Positions 40,250 through 48,745 of a stretch of 51,815 nt of DNA are shown here, one piece after another. Position 1 is the stretch's first letter. Every line of letters starts with the position of its first letter. This stretch comes from UBA1672 sp964351365 (GTDB lineage Bacteria > Pseudomonadota > Alphaproteobacteria > Micavibrionales > Micavibrionaceae): NCBI GenBank assembly GCA_964351365.1, contig CAYGNP010000019.1, positions 1 through 51,815 of the forward strand. The letters run 5' to 3'. Below the pieces are notes generated by a model. The model saw nothing but the letters and a program-made list of their open reading frames with translations. It searched no databases and was not told where the DNA came from. The position numbers were made by a program, and so were the translations under genes.

Positions 40250-40804
40250 ATGATTCCAGGAAACACAATTATAACGTCAATGTATGTCAGACTTGCGGGC
40301 GAACAATCTGTTCTAAGCATGGCACAAAGCAACGTTCTCGCAAACATTGAGCGCATCAGCAAACAAAGAACCTACACCTATTTGGCCAATAATGCGCAAA
40401 ATGAGCATGGCATTAGCCGGAATTTTGGATGTGACCGTTATTATTCGTGGGAAGACACCACAATTGACTGCCGCAACTGTCCGGGCTTGATCGAAAGCGA
40501 CGTTTTACGCGATTTTACCTATGGTTTGGCAGAAAACCCGAAATTTATGCGCTTAAAAACCGATCTTGAAACACGTTTTGGCGGTTTTATCGAAGTTCTG
40601 CCCTTCTACAGCATTCTTCTGGGCGAAGAAAATATGCGCTACAACATCAAACGCCAGTCAAAAATCGAAGATTTTGACATCGTGCGCACCGGTCTTCGCT
40701 TGAAAGCAAAAGATGACGAAACCTTCAAACAGGGTTTTGACGTTATAAAAGATCTTGAAAACCCCTTTAAACTCAAGGCTGTCCACCCGCTGGAGCGCGT
40801 TTAA
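40250..40804 (+). CDS. Unknown protein with clustered cysteines, 184 aa
   Basis: A 184-aa soluble protein without a known domain. It opens with a helical stretch (SMYVRLAGEQSVLSMAQSNVLANIERI), then a short Cys/aromatic region (GCDRYYSWEDTTIDCRNCPG, three cysteines) and a mixed C-terminal half (DFDIVRTGLRLKAKDDETFKQGFDVI). The CxxC could bind metal or form a disulfide. There is no signal peptide. It stands alone between guaB (divergent) and rlmE, which it overlaps by four bases at the 3' end. I see no ribosome site that stands out at ATG 40250. Confidence 0.6.
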   Translation: MIPGNTIITSMYVRLAGEQSVLSMAQSNVLANIERISKQRTYTYLANNAQNEHGISRNFGCDRYYSWEDTTIDCRNCPGLIESDVLRDFTYGLAENPKFMRLKTDLETRFGGFIEVLPFYSILLGEENMRYNIKRQSKIEDFDIVRTGLRLKAKDDETFKQGFDVIKDLENPFKLKAVHPLERV

Positions 40805-41448
40805 CCCTTAAACCCGGTTGCCACCAGATATTGCTCCGCGCTTTCCTTGCGGCTAGCGGGGGGCTTCAGATGTTTCACCGTTTTGAACCGCGTTTTCATT
40901 TCCTTGAGCAAATCTCCCTGTGCGCCGCCCTGGAAAACCTTGGCGATAAACACGCCATCAGGCTTTAAAACCTCCAATGCAAAAGCGTACGCCGCCTCAA
41001 CCACGCCCATAATGCGCAAATGATCCGTCTGTTTGTGCCCGGTCGTGTTGGGCGCCATATCGCTAAGAACTGCATCAGCTAGACCGTTCAGCGCTTTTTT
41101 CAGAATATCCGGCGCGTCATCATCCATAAAATCCATCTGAAAAGATGTCACACCCGCCAGCTCATCCATCGCCAGAAGATCAATGGCAATAACCTCACAG
41201 CCGAATTCCGTAGCGATTTGACACCACCCCCCCGGCGCCGCGCCCAGATCAATCACGCGCATACCGGGCTTAAGAAAATCAAGCTTTTCATTGATTTCCT
41301 TAAGCTTGAAAGCGGCGCGGCCACGATAACCATAGTCTTCTGCCTTTTTAACATAAGGGTCATTAAGCTGGCGGTTAAGCCACCTGGTTGAAGAGGTTTT
41401 TCGCCGCTTCGCAGTTTTGACTTTGGTTTTTGGTTTATTTCTCGACAT
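40801..41448 (-). CDS. rlmE: 23S rRNA 2'-O-ribose U2552 methyltransferase
   Basis: A 215-aa FtsJ/RrmJ enzyme. It has a basic N-terminal tail (KTAKRRKTSSTRWLNRQLNDPYVKKAEDYGYRGRAAFKLKEINEK), motif I DLGAAPGGWCQIA, the catalytic K-D-K-E members (AFKLKEI, LSDMAPN, FIAKVFQGG) and the central DHLR. It methylates U2552 in the A-loop of 23S rRNA. The size agrees with the family (about 209). Confidence 0.94.
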   Translation of the reverse strand: MSRNKPKTKVKTAKRRKTSSTRWLNRQLNDPYVKKAEDYGYRGRAAFKLKEINEKLDFLKPGMRVIDLGAAPGGWCQIATEFGCEVIAIDLLAMDELAGVTSFQMDFMDDDAPDILKKALNGLADAVLSDMAPNTTGHKQTDHLRIMGVVEAAYAFALEVLKPDGVFIAKVFQGGAQGDLLKEMKTRFKTVKHLKPPASRKESAEQYLVATGFKG

Positions 41449-41457
41449 TTCATACTT

Positions 41458-41805
41458 CTACAGCAGCATCGTCAAAGAACCAACGAGAAAAATCATAAAG
41501 AAAATAGAAAGAGCTGCCGCCAGAAACACAATGCCTTCCGTTTTGGATGAAAAATGCGCAATAATCAGAAAAAACGAATAAAAGAAACTTGAAACCACCA
41601 ATGCTCTAGTGTGGACATGGGCCTCCAAAATGCCCATAATACCGTACGGATAGCCTATGTGAGTCATGAACTCGGAAAGAAGTCGCACAAGGATCATACA
41701 CGCAATAACAAAGCCCAAAGCCCACCAGCGATGGACTTTATGCACCCCGAAAAACAGAATGGGCACCCATATAAGATCAATCCAGTAATATATTGCGCTA
41801 AACAT
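41458..41805 (-). CDS. Small membrane protein of unknown function, 115 aa
   Basis: A 115-aa protein with about four hydrophobic segments (YYWIDLIWVPILFFGV, WWALGFVIACMILVRLL, ALVVSSFFYSFFLIIAHF, IVFLAAALSIFFMIFLVGSLTML). A longer frame reaches back to 41901 but crosses the start of the divergent protease gene. ATG 41805 gives a clean membrane protein start. It lies nine bases before the rlmE start on the same strand, so the two genes form an operon. The family is not recognised. Confidence 0.65.
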   Translation of the reverse strand: MFSAIYYWIDLIWVPILFFGVHKVHRWWALGFVIACMILVRLLSEFMTHIGYPYGIMGILEAHVHTRALVVSSFFYSFFLIIAHFSSKTEGIVFLAAALSIFFMIFLVGSLTMLL

Positions 41806-41822
41806 ACGAATAAGCCTAAGAC

Positions 41823-43163
41823 ATGAACATGATGAAACATAGAATAAAAATACTTTTCTGCGCAGTTTTCCTGTTTCTCTCCAGCGCGCCCACAAACGCA
41901 CAGAGCCTTATCCGTGACACGGAAATTGAAACCGTCATGAAGGAATGGGGTGCGCCCATCTTTAAAGCCGCAGAGCTGAACCCTGATGCGGTCAACCTCA
42001 TTCTTATACAAAATGATGCGATTAACGCCTTTGTGGCGGGGGGTTCAAACATATTTTTCTACACCGGCCTCATCAGCAAAACTGAAAATCCGGGCGAGGT
42101 CATCGGCGTTATGGCTCACGAAACCGGACACATCACCGGTGGACACTTAATCACAACCCGCGACGCCCTCGAGCGCGCCTCTTACGAGAGCATCATAAGC
42201 GCAATCCTGGGGGTTGGCATCGCCATCGCAAGCGGTGACACAAATGCCATCCCCGCAGTCGGCCTTGGCGGCACATCCATCGCGCAGCGCAGATTCCTCG
42301 CGCATAGTCGCGTCCAGGAATCCAGCGCCGATCAGGCCGCTCTGAGCCTTTTGGAAAAGGCAGAAATTAATCCAACGGGCCTTGCCACCTTCATGGATAA
42401 ATTAAAAGCTGAAATTTACGTCCCCGAAAGCCAGCAAAGCGAATATATTCAGACCCACCCGCTGGTCTCAGGCCGTATAGAGGTTCTGCTGCGCGGCGTA
42501 GAGCAATCTGCGTATAAAAATAAACCCTATCCACAAAAATGGGTTGAGCAACATGCCCGCATAAAGGCAAAACTGATCGCCTTCACAAATCCGGGCCAAA
42601 TCCCCTGGATTTTCAGCGACACTGATACCAGCATCGCCGCCGATTACGCCCGCGCAATTGCAAGCTATCGTAACAATAACGTTCAGCTCGCCCTCGAACA
42701 GATGGATAATCTCCTCCGGCGAGAGCCGAAAAACCCGTATTTCCTTGAGCTAAAAGGCCAGATGCTCGTCGATTTTGGCCGCGTCTCAGAGGCTGTGCCC
42801 TATTACCGCCAAGCGCTTGATATTCTGCCAAAAGCCCCGCTTCTGAGGATAGCCCTGGCCCATGCCTTGATCGAATCCGCAAAAAATAATGAGCCCGCAC
42901 TCTTGAACGAAGCCATAGATAACCTAGAGCGCGCCGTGCGCAAGGAAACCCGCTCAACAAAAATTCACAGGCTTCTCGCAACGGCCTATGGCCGAACAGG
43001 CCAAGAATCATTTGCAAAAATCCACCTCGCAGAAGAAGCCCTCTTGCAGCGCCGTATGGACTATGCCCGCCAGAATGCGGAAGGCGTGCTCGCCCAGGAA
43101 GAAGAGGGCAGCAATCTCTGGATAAAGGCAAAAGATATCATTTCCTTTATCGAAACCATGTGA
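41823..43163 (+). CDS. M48 zinc metalloprotease with TPR repeats (BepA-like)
   Basis: A 446-aa periplasmic protease with a signal peptide (KILFCAVFLFLSSAPTNAQ), the M48 zinc motif in VMAHETGHITGGHL (HExxH), a third ligand in QESSADQAAL, and a C-terminal TPR-like region from about 275 on (ARAIASYRNNNVQLALEQMDNLLRREP, and later repeats). BepA in E. coli degrades stalled LptD and other outer-membrane assembly intermediates. No ribosome site is obvious. Three closely placed ATGs (41823, 41829, 41832) leave the exact start open. It is divergent to the membrane protein gene with 17 bases between starts. Confidence 0.88.
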   Translation: MNMMKHRIKILFCAVFLFLSSAPTNAQSLIRDTEIETVMKEWGAPIFKAAELNPDAVNLILIQNDAINAFVAGGSNIFFYTGLISKTENPGEVIGVMAHETGHITGGHLITTRDALERASYESIISAILGVGIAIASGDTNAIPAVGLGGTSIAQRRFLAHSRVQESSADQAALSLLEKAEINPTGLATFMDKLKAEIYVPESQQSEYIQTHPLVSGRIEVLLRGVEQSAYKNKPYPQKWVEQHARIKAKLIAFTNPGQIPWIFSDTDTSIAADYARAIASYRNNNVQLALEQMDNLLRREPKNPYFLELKGQMLVDFGRVSEAVPYYRQALDILPKAPLLRIALAHALIESAKNNEPALLNEAIDNLERAVRKETRSTKIHRLLATAYGRTGQESFAKIHLAEEALLQRRMDYARQNAEGVLAQEEEGSNLWIKAKDIISFIETM

Positions 43164-43219
43164 AAAGGTAACTTTTTGTAAAGACGCGGCGAAGATAAAT
43201 ATGCTATAAACCAAAAATA

Positions 43220-44011
43220 ATGAATCAAGGAGTAAGGCTATTGCAAACCAGCATTAAGAAAAAACTGACATACACCCTCTTAACAATTGCCGCATGTTCG
43301 GCTGCGCTCTGTGTGACAACAACCAGCGCAAAGGCACAAAGCTTCACAGAGGATCAAAAAAAAGAGCTAGAAGTTCTGTTTAAAGAGTTCTTAGCCAACC
43401 ACCCGCAGGAAATTCTTGATTCCGTTGATAATTACCGCGAAGAGCAGGAAAGAAAAACCCAGCAATCCGCAGAAGAAAACCTAAAAGGATATATGGACTT
43501 CTTCAAGGATAACTCACTTCCCATGGCGGGCAATCCTGATGGCGATGTAACAGTCGTAGAATATTTTGACTATAATTGCGGCTACTGCCACAAAGCTTTT
43601 GACGACATCCAAAAAATCCTTGAGCAAGATAAAAACGTTCGCATTATCTTTCAGGAAATGCCGATCCTCAGCCCATCCTCAAAGCTCATGTCAACATATG
43701 CCTTGGCCGCATTGAAGCAGGATAAATATTTTGAAATGCATACGGCTCTTATGGATTACCGTGGCTCTCAAAGCGAACAGGCTTACGCAGATCTTGCCCA
43801 AAAAATCGGTCTCGACATGGAAAAGCTAAAAGTAGATCTAAAAAGCCCAGAGATTGAAGCGGCTATCTCAAAAGCGCAGGAAATGGCTAGAAACCTAGGA
43901 ATTCGCGGTACTCCGGGATTTATCATAGGAGAGAAAATATACCCCGGCTACATAGGCCTGCAAGGTATGACCGCTGCAATTAATGACGCTCGGGAAGCTA
44001 AAAAACAATAG
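43220..44011 (+). CDS. DsbA-family thiol oxidoreductase with ScsC-type N-domain
   Basis: A 263-aa periplasmic protein with a signal peptide (cleavage near AKAQS), a short helical oligomerisation-like segment (EFLANHPQEILDSVDNYREEQE, typical of ScsC/Com1-like proteins), and a thioredoxin fold with CGYC in YFDYNCGYCHKAF, followed by the cis-proline loop RGTPGFIIG. It introduces or isomerises disulfides in exported proteins. It is followed at 30 bases by a second DsbA-like gene, and both follow the M48 protease, giving a periplasmic protein-folding group. Confidence 0.88.
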   Translation: MNQGVRLLQTSIKKKLTYTLLTIAACSAALCVTTTSAKAQSFTEDQKKELEVLFKEFLANHPQEILDSVDNYREEQERKTQQSAEENLKGYMDFFKDNSLPMAGNPDGDVTVVEYFDYNCGYCHKAFDDIQKILEQDKNVRIIFQEMPILSPSSKLMSTYALAALKQDKYFEMHTALMDYRGSQSEQAYADLAQKIGLDMEKLKVDLKSPEIEAAISKAQEMARNLGIRGTPGFIIGEKIYPGYIGLQGMTAAINDAREAKKQ

Positions 44012-44041
44012 TCTGCCTCCAAATGACGGCATTTTAAACGC

Positions 44042-44644
44042 ATGAAAACGAAGCATAAAATCTTAATAGGCTTACTTGCGCTCGCCGTAATTTATCTGGC
44101 CTACGGTTTCGTTAAGCTGCGCGGCGAACTTTTTGGCGTATTTGATGCCCCTGATAAATATACACAAAAAACATCACCAGACGCCGATCTGGTGATTGTC
44201 GATTTCAACAGCTATAGCTGCGATCATTGCCGCATCTTTCATCCCCTTCTTAAGCAAGCGATAGAAAAAGACGGCAAAGTAAAATACATCCCCCGTATTG
44301 TGACTTTGAACGATGACTGGTCAAGAACACTGACCATCGCGACCTATGCCGCTGCGGAGCAGGGAAAATTTATAGAAATGTTTGATGCCATTTATGATAA
44401 GTGGCCAATCAGCAGCCGTGAAAAATTATTCGACATCGCCCGCGATATCGGCATCGATACCCAGCAGTTGAGCCGTGATATGGAAGATCCGGAAATTGCA
44501 AATTACATTGATGAAAATATGCAATGGATGACCGCTTGGCGCTTTAACAGAACACCAACTTTATTAGTGGGAAGCAAGATATTCACATATAAAGAGCAAC
44601 CAACCCTCGAAGAGCTTTTGCAAAAATTCCAAGAAGCGCGCTAA
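44042..44644 (+). CDS. Membrane-anchored DsbA-like oxidoreductase
   Basis: A 200-aa protein with an N-terminal membrane anchor (LIGLLALAVIYLAYGFVKL) and a DsbA-type thioredoxin fold with CDHC in SYSCDHCRIFHPLL and a cis-proline at RTPTLLVG. It is smaller than its neighbour and lacks the ScsC N-domain. The pair may act as an oxidase/reductase couple or on different substrates. It ends eight bases before aroQ, suggesting co-transcription with the next genes. Confidence 0.85.
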   Translation: MKTKHKILIGLLALAVIYLAYGFVKLRGELFGVFDAPDKYTQKTSPDADLVIVDFNSYSCDHCRIFHPLLKQAIEKDGKVKYIPRIVTLNDDWSRTLTIATYAAAEQGKFIEMFDAIYDKWPISSREKLFDIARDIGIDTQQLSRDMEDPEIANYIDENMQWMTAWRFNRTPTLLVGSKIFTYKEQPTLEELLQKFQEAR

Positions 44645-44652
44645 GGTTGGAC

Positions 44653-45096
44653 ATGAAAAAAATTCTGATCCTGAACGGCCCCAATCTGAATATGCTCGGT
44701 CTGCGCGAGCCCGAAATATATGGCACGCAAACCTTGAAAGACATCAAAACACTCTGCAAAAAAAAAGCGCGAGCCTTAAGGCTTTCAATTGATTTCAAAC
44801 AGTCCAACCACGAAGGGCGTCTTGTGGGGCGCATTCAAAGGGCCCGAGATAGATATGACGGCCTGATTATAAATGCCGCCGCCTATACCCACACCTCCAT
44901 TGCCATTCATGATGCCCTCAAGCTGCTCAATTGCCCCATCATAGAGGTCCACCTCTCCGATCCCAAAACCCGCGAGCCTTTCCGCCATATCTCTTACATT
45001 GAACCCGTTGCAGTGCATGGTTTTGCCGGTCACGGCGCAAAAGGCTACGAGATGGCACTTGATAAACTTGCAGAACTTTTGTATTCAAGGGGTTAA
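44653..45096 (+). CDS. aroQ: Type II 3-dehydroquinate dehydratase
   Basis: A 147-aa enzyme of the shikimate pathway (dehydroquinate to dehydroshikimate). Family signature ILILNGPNLNMLGLREPEIYG at the N-terminus, with the conserved N12-equivalent region, then FKQSNHEG, IINAAAYTHTSIAIHDAL, and VEVH-like IIEVHLSDPKTREPFRHIS with the catalytic His. A TTG at 44647 is also in frame. AAGG six bases upstream favours ATG 44653. It is next to accB as in many Alphaproteobacteria. Confidence 0.95.
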   Translation: MKKILILNGPNLNMLGLREPEIYGTQTLKDIKTLCKKKARALRLSIDFKQSNHEGRLVGRIQRARDRYDGLIINAAAYTHTSIAIHDALKLLNCPIIEVHLSDPKTREPFRHISYIEPVAVHGFAGHGAKGYEMALDKLAELLYSRG

Positions 45097-45133
45097 CTTA
45101 AAAAATGAAAACCAACAAGCAAGACATATTCAA

Positions 45134-45589
45134 ATGAAAATTGACTCTGCCGCGATTAAAAAACTCGCTGATCTGCTGAATGAAACAGGTTTAACCGAAA
45201 TCGAATGCTCTGAAGGCGACCAGTCTATCCGCGTCAGCAAGGGCGGCGTTGTGTATGCTGGCGGCCCTGCCGGACCAGTGTCCATGCCCTCAGACCCGGC
45301 TGCGCCCCAAATGGCAAGCATGAGCGCACCTTCTTCGGATATCGCATCCTCTCACCCCGGCGCGGTTAAATCGCCCATGGTGGGCACATGCTACCTCCAG
45401 CCAGAGCCCGATGCCCCTTCATTTGTGAAAAAAGGGACAAGCGTGAATGCCGGCGACACACTCGTCATCATCGAAGCCATGAAGGTCATGAACCCGATCA
45501 AGGCAGAAAAATCAGGAACAGTAACACAAATTTTGATCGAAAACGGCCAGCCTGTTGAATTTGGTCATGTTTTGATGGTTATTGAGTAA
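45134..45589 (+). CDS. accB: Biotin carboxyl carrier protein of acetyl-CoA carboxylase
   Basis: A 151-aa carrier with a helical N-terminus (KIDSAAIKKLADLLNETGLTEIECSEGDQSIRVSK), a Pro/Ala-rich linker (about residues 50-80) and a biotinyl domain ending GTVTQILIENGQPVEFGHVLMVIE. Biotin attaches to K in EAMKVMN. An upstream in-frame region from 44999 overlaps aroQ and is rejected. The ATG overlaps the stop of a ten-codon frame from 45105 (ATGA), which may serve as a coupling leader because accB itself lacks a clear ribosome site. It is followed after 19 bases by accC. Confidence 0.94.
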   Translation: MKIDSAAIKKLADLLNETGLTEIECSEGDQSIRVSKGGVVYAGGPAGPVSMPSDPAAPQMASMSAPSSDIASSHPGAVKSPMVGTCYLQPEPDAPSFVKKGTSVNAGDTLVIIEAMKVMNPIKAEKSGTVTQILIENGQPVEFGHVLMVIE

Positions 45590-45608
45590 CCTTTTAGCAA
45601 GGCGCAAA

Positions 45609-46952
45609 ATGTTTAAAAAAATACTGATCGCCAACCGCGGAGAAATAGCCCTTCGGATTATTCGCGCCTGCCGTGAAATGGGCATACAGACGGTTGCCGT
45701 ACACTCCACTGCGGACTCAAGCTCAATGGCCGTACGACTGGCCGATGAATCTGTCTGTATCGGCCCACCGCCGGGCAAGGACAGTTACCTGAACATCCCT
45801 TCCATACTCACTGCTGCCGCGCTGACGGGGGCAGATGCTATTCACCCGGGCTATGGTTTTCTCTCTGAAAATGCCCAGTTTGCCCGCATGGTAGAGGAAC
45901 ATGGCTTTACCTTTATTGGCCCCTCAGCCGAGCTGATCGATAAAATGGGTGACAAAGTCACCGCGAAGCAAACCGTTGCGGCTCTGGGGCTGCCCGTTGT
46001 TCCCGGCTCACCGGGCGGGGTGGAAACCGCCAAGCAAGGCCAGAAACTCTCCGAAGACATGGGCTTCCCCGTGCTCATCAAGGCCGCCAGCGGCGGCGGC
46101 GGCAAAGGCATGCAGGTTGTGCGCTCGGCAGGTGAATTTGCTGAAAAATTCAACACCGCGCGCTCCGAGGCCAAAGCAAACTTTGGCGATGATACGGTTT
46201 ACATCGAAAAATATCTCGAAAAGCCGCGCCATATCGAAATTCAGGTCTTTGGAGACAGCCACGGCAATGCCATTCATTTGGGTGAGCGTGATTGCTCCAT
46301 CCAGCGCCGCCACCAAAAACTCGTGGAGGAGGGGCCATCCCCGATCCTGACGCAAAAAGAGCGCGAATATATCGGAACACTAGCCGCGGATACCGTGCGC
46401 GGCCTTGGATATCAGGGCGCGGGCACGATTGAATTCCTCTACGAAAATGGCGAGTTCTATTTCATGGAGATGAACACACGCATTCAGGTCGAGCACCCCG
46501 TAACGGAGATGATCACAGGCATTGACCTGATTGCCGAGCAAATCCGCGTCGCTGCGGGTGAAAAACTCAGCATCGTCAAGGATGCCTTCCGCTTCCGAGG
46601 CCATGCCATTGAAATCCGCATCAACGCCGAAGACCCAAAAACCTTCACCCCATCACCCGGAAAAATAACGCAGTTCCACGCACCCGGCGGCCTGGGCGTG
46701 CGTTTCGACAGCGCAATTTACGCCGGCTACAGCATTCCTCCATATTACGACTCCATGATCGGCAAGCTGATCGTGCATGGCCGTAACCGCGAGGAATGCA
46801 TCAACCGCCTGCTGCGCGCCATCCGCGAAACCGTGATAGAGGGCGTCAAAACAACACTGCCCCTACATGAGTGGATTTTAAATCAGCCCGAATTTGTATC
46901 CGGTGATTACACCATCCACTGGCTGGAGAAAAAACTCGCCGAAAGAAAATAA
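45609..46952 (+). CDS. accC: Biotin carboxylase of acetyl-CoA carboxylase
   Basis: A 447-aa ATP-grasp enzyme that carboxylates biotin on AccB. Signatures are KILIANRGEIALRIIRACREMGI, IHPGYGFLSENAQFA, KAASGGGGKGMQVV, GDSHGNAIHLGERDCSIQRRHQKLVEE, and EMNTRIQVEHPVTEMITGIDL. Length equals the E. coli enzyme (449). The start at 45609 matches the MFKKILIANRGE consensus. The accA and accD subunits are not in the window. Confidence 0.97.
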   Translation: MFKKILIANRGEIALRIIRACREMGIQTVAVHSTADSSSMAVRLADESVCIGPPPGKDSYLNIPSILTAAALTGADAIHPGYGFLSENAQFARMVEEHGFTFIGPSAELIDKMGDKVTAKQTVAALGLPVVPGSPGGVETAKQGQKLSEDMGFPVLIKAASGGGGKGMQVVRSAGEFAEKFNTARSEAKANFGDDTVYIEKYLEKPRHIEIQVFGDSHGNAIHLGERDCSIQRRHQKLVEEGPSPILTQKEREYIGTLAADTVRGLGYQGAGTIEFLYENGEFYFMEMNTRIQVEHPVTEMITGIDLIAEQIRVAAGEKLSIVKDAFRFRGHAIEIRINAEDPKTFTPSPGKITQFHAPGGLGVRFDSAIYAGYSIPPYYDSMIGKLIVHGRNREECINRLLRAIRETVIEGVKTTLPLHEWILNQPEFVSGDYTIHWLEKKLAERK

Positions 46953-46966
46953 TGAAAGGAAATACC

Positions 46967-47575
46967 ATGCACATAGCCATTATATCGGGCTCACACCGTG
47001 AAAACGCTCAATCTTCAAAAGTTTCAAATTGGCTGGCCGAGGCACTAAAATCCAAAGGCCAAGAGACAGACCTGATCGACCTCTCCGGCAACCCATACCC
47101 ACTCTGGGACGAAAGCGCATGGGATGCAAAATCGGATCTGTCCAAACAAATGGCTGCACCACTTGATAAAATCAAAAAATCAGATGCCCTCATCATCGTT
47201 GCCCCTGAATGGGGTGGCATGGTTCCCGGTGGTCTGAAGAACTTTCTGCTCTACGTTTCCTCCGCTCACGCAGCCCACAAACCGGCTATGCTGGTCGGTG
47301 TTTCAGCCAGCCGCGGTGGTACCTACCCCATAGCCGAGCTGCGCATGAGCGGCTTCAAAAACAACCGCATGGTCTACATACCCGATCATTTGATCGTCCA
47401 GAGCGTGAACAACGTCATGAACGATCACAACATGGACACCGAAGATCAAAATGATCTCTATATCAAGAAACGCGCGCATTACTCCCTTGATGTCCTCATC
47501 GCCTACGCCAAAGCCCTCAAGACAATGCGCGGCGAAAAAGACCTGCTGCGCGAAGAATATCCCTTTGGAATGTAG
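46967..47575 (+). CDS. NADPH-dependent FMN reductase-like flavoprotein
   Basis: A 202-aa flavodoxin-fold protein of the NADPH-dependent FMN reductase group. It has GSHRENAQSSKVSNWL (phosphate loop), IVAPEWGGMVPGGLKNFLLYVS (flavin binding) and VGVSASRGGTYPIAELR. It transfers electrons to flavin or quinone acceptors. AAAGGA six bases before ATG 46967 supports this start over one at 46952 that overlaps the accC stop. Confidence 0.88.
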   Translation: MHIAIISGSHRENAQSSKVSNWLAEALKSKGQETDLIDLSGNPYPLWDESAWDAKSDLSKQMAAPLDKIKKSDALIIVAPEWGGMVPGGLKNFLLYVSSAHAAHKPAMLVGVSASRGGTYPIAELRMSGFKNNRMVYIPDHLIVQSVNNVMNDHNMDTEDQNDLYIKKRAHYSLDVLIAYAKALKTMRGEKDLLREEYPFGM

Positions 47576-47612
47576 TGGCTTTTAGGGCTCGTTTTGATGC
47601 ATAATTCAAATT

Positions 47613-48275
47613 ATGCAGATTGTTCTCACGCCTGAAATTTTACTGGCGGCCTACAAACAGGGCCTGTTTCCAATGGCTCGTAGCGCCGACAGCCATTATG
47701 TTGAATGGATATGCCCCGAGCGCCGCGGCCAGCTCCCCATCAAAAACATGCACATCCCCAAACGCCTGAAAAAAACGCTGCGCAGTACAAAAATCGGCGG
47801 CAAGCTCTATGAAATCCGTATCAACACCGCCTTCGAGGACATAATCTCCTTATGCGCCGAACACACCAAAAACCGCCCGGAAACATGGATCAACGATCAA
47901 ATCCACAAGGCCTACTGCACCCTTCATCGCCGCGGATCTGCGCATTCGGTGGAATGCTGGCAGGAAGAAAATCTGATTGGCGGATTATACGGAATTGCAA
48001 TAGGCGGCGCATTTTTCGGCGAGAGTATGGTCTCCCGCGCAACCGACGCCAGCAAAGTTGCCCTTGTGCATCTTGCCGCGCGCCTTGACCACGCGGGATT
48101 TCAATTACTCGACACACAATTCACAAATGCACATTTAGAGCAATTTGGCGTTTATGAACTCGCGCACAAGGATTACATCAAAAAACTTCAGACAGCCATA
48201 ACACTGGAATGTATATTTGATTTCAAAACACCGGATGAGGCAACGCTCATATCCAATTACCTCGATAAACGCTAA
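47613..48275 (+). CDS. aat: Leucyl/phenylalanyl-tRNA-protein transferase
   Basis: A 220-aa N-end-rule enzyme that attaches Leu or Phe to proteins with N-terminal Arg/Lys. Family features are LLAAYKQGLFPMA, WICPERRGQLPI, HRRGSAHSVECWQ, LIGGLYGIAIGGAFFGESMVSRATDASKVAL, and LDTQFTNAHLEQFGV. The typical length is 220-240. It overlaps the convergent DUF2155 gene by four bases. Confidence 0.95.
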   Translation: MQIVLTPEILLAAYKQGLFPMARSADSHYVEWICPERRGQLPIKNMHIPKRLKKTLRSTKIGGKLYEIRINTAFEDIISLCAEHTKNRPETWINDQIHKAYCTLHRRGSAHSVECWQEENLIGGLYGIAIGGAFFGESMVSRATDASKVALVHLAARLDHAGFQLLDTQFTNAHLEQFGVYELAHKDYIKKLQTAITLECIFDFKTPDEATLISNYLDKR

Positions 48276-48745
48276 TCATCCGACGGCGGGAAGGGCGTCT
48301 CATCGGGCGGCTCAATATCCTCACCAGTATCTTCTTCACCGGGCAAAATCTTTGCATCGTAATCAAGGCAATTCAAAACCCACACATCATAAATCGGATG
48401 ATCCATTGAGGATAAACCGGGCGAAGAGGCAAACATCCATCCGCTGAACACCCACTTGGACTCTTCGCTCGGCGTAACCTCCCATATTTCAAGGAAGGAA
48501 GCAGATTCAGGCTCTTCAAGTGGCGATGATTTTTTACATGATCGAGGGCGAATAAAAAGCGGCCCGAACTTGACCGTACTGCCCACCTTGACATTAAATG
48601 TTTGAGTGCGCGCCGTTGCTTTATCAAGTGTTTGCAGGCGAACGCGCGGATATTCGGTCATCTCTTCCTGCGCAACGCACTCGCGCCCCACCGCTAAAGC
48701 AGCAAGGGCAACCAGCAAAAAGAAAACCTTATTCTTTCTTTTCAT
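48272..48745 (-). CDS. DUF2155 periplasmic protein
   Basis: A 157-aa protein with a signal peptide (FFLLVALAALAVGRECVA) and the DUF2155 core (VRLQTLDKATARTQTFNVKVGSTVKFGPLFIRPRSCKKS, then FSGWMFASSPGLSSMDHPIYDVWVLNC). It has an acidic Pro-rich tail (EEDTGEDIEPPDETPFPP). Two conserved cysteines may form a disulfide. The upstream in-frame extension to 48889 is inside mlaD and is rejected. Gene order with mlaD and NDUFA12 is typical of Alphaproteobacteria. Function is not established. Confidence 0.88.
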   Translation of the reverse strand: MKRKNKVFFLLVALAALAVGRECVAQEEMTEYPRVRLQTLDKATARTQTFNVKVGSTVKFGPLFIRPRSCKKSSPLEEPESASFLEIWEVTPSEESKWVFSGWMFASSPGLSSMDHPIYDVWVLNCLDYDAKILPGEEDTGEDIEPPDETPFPPSDD

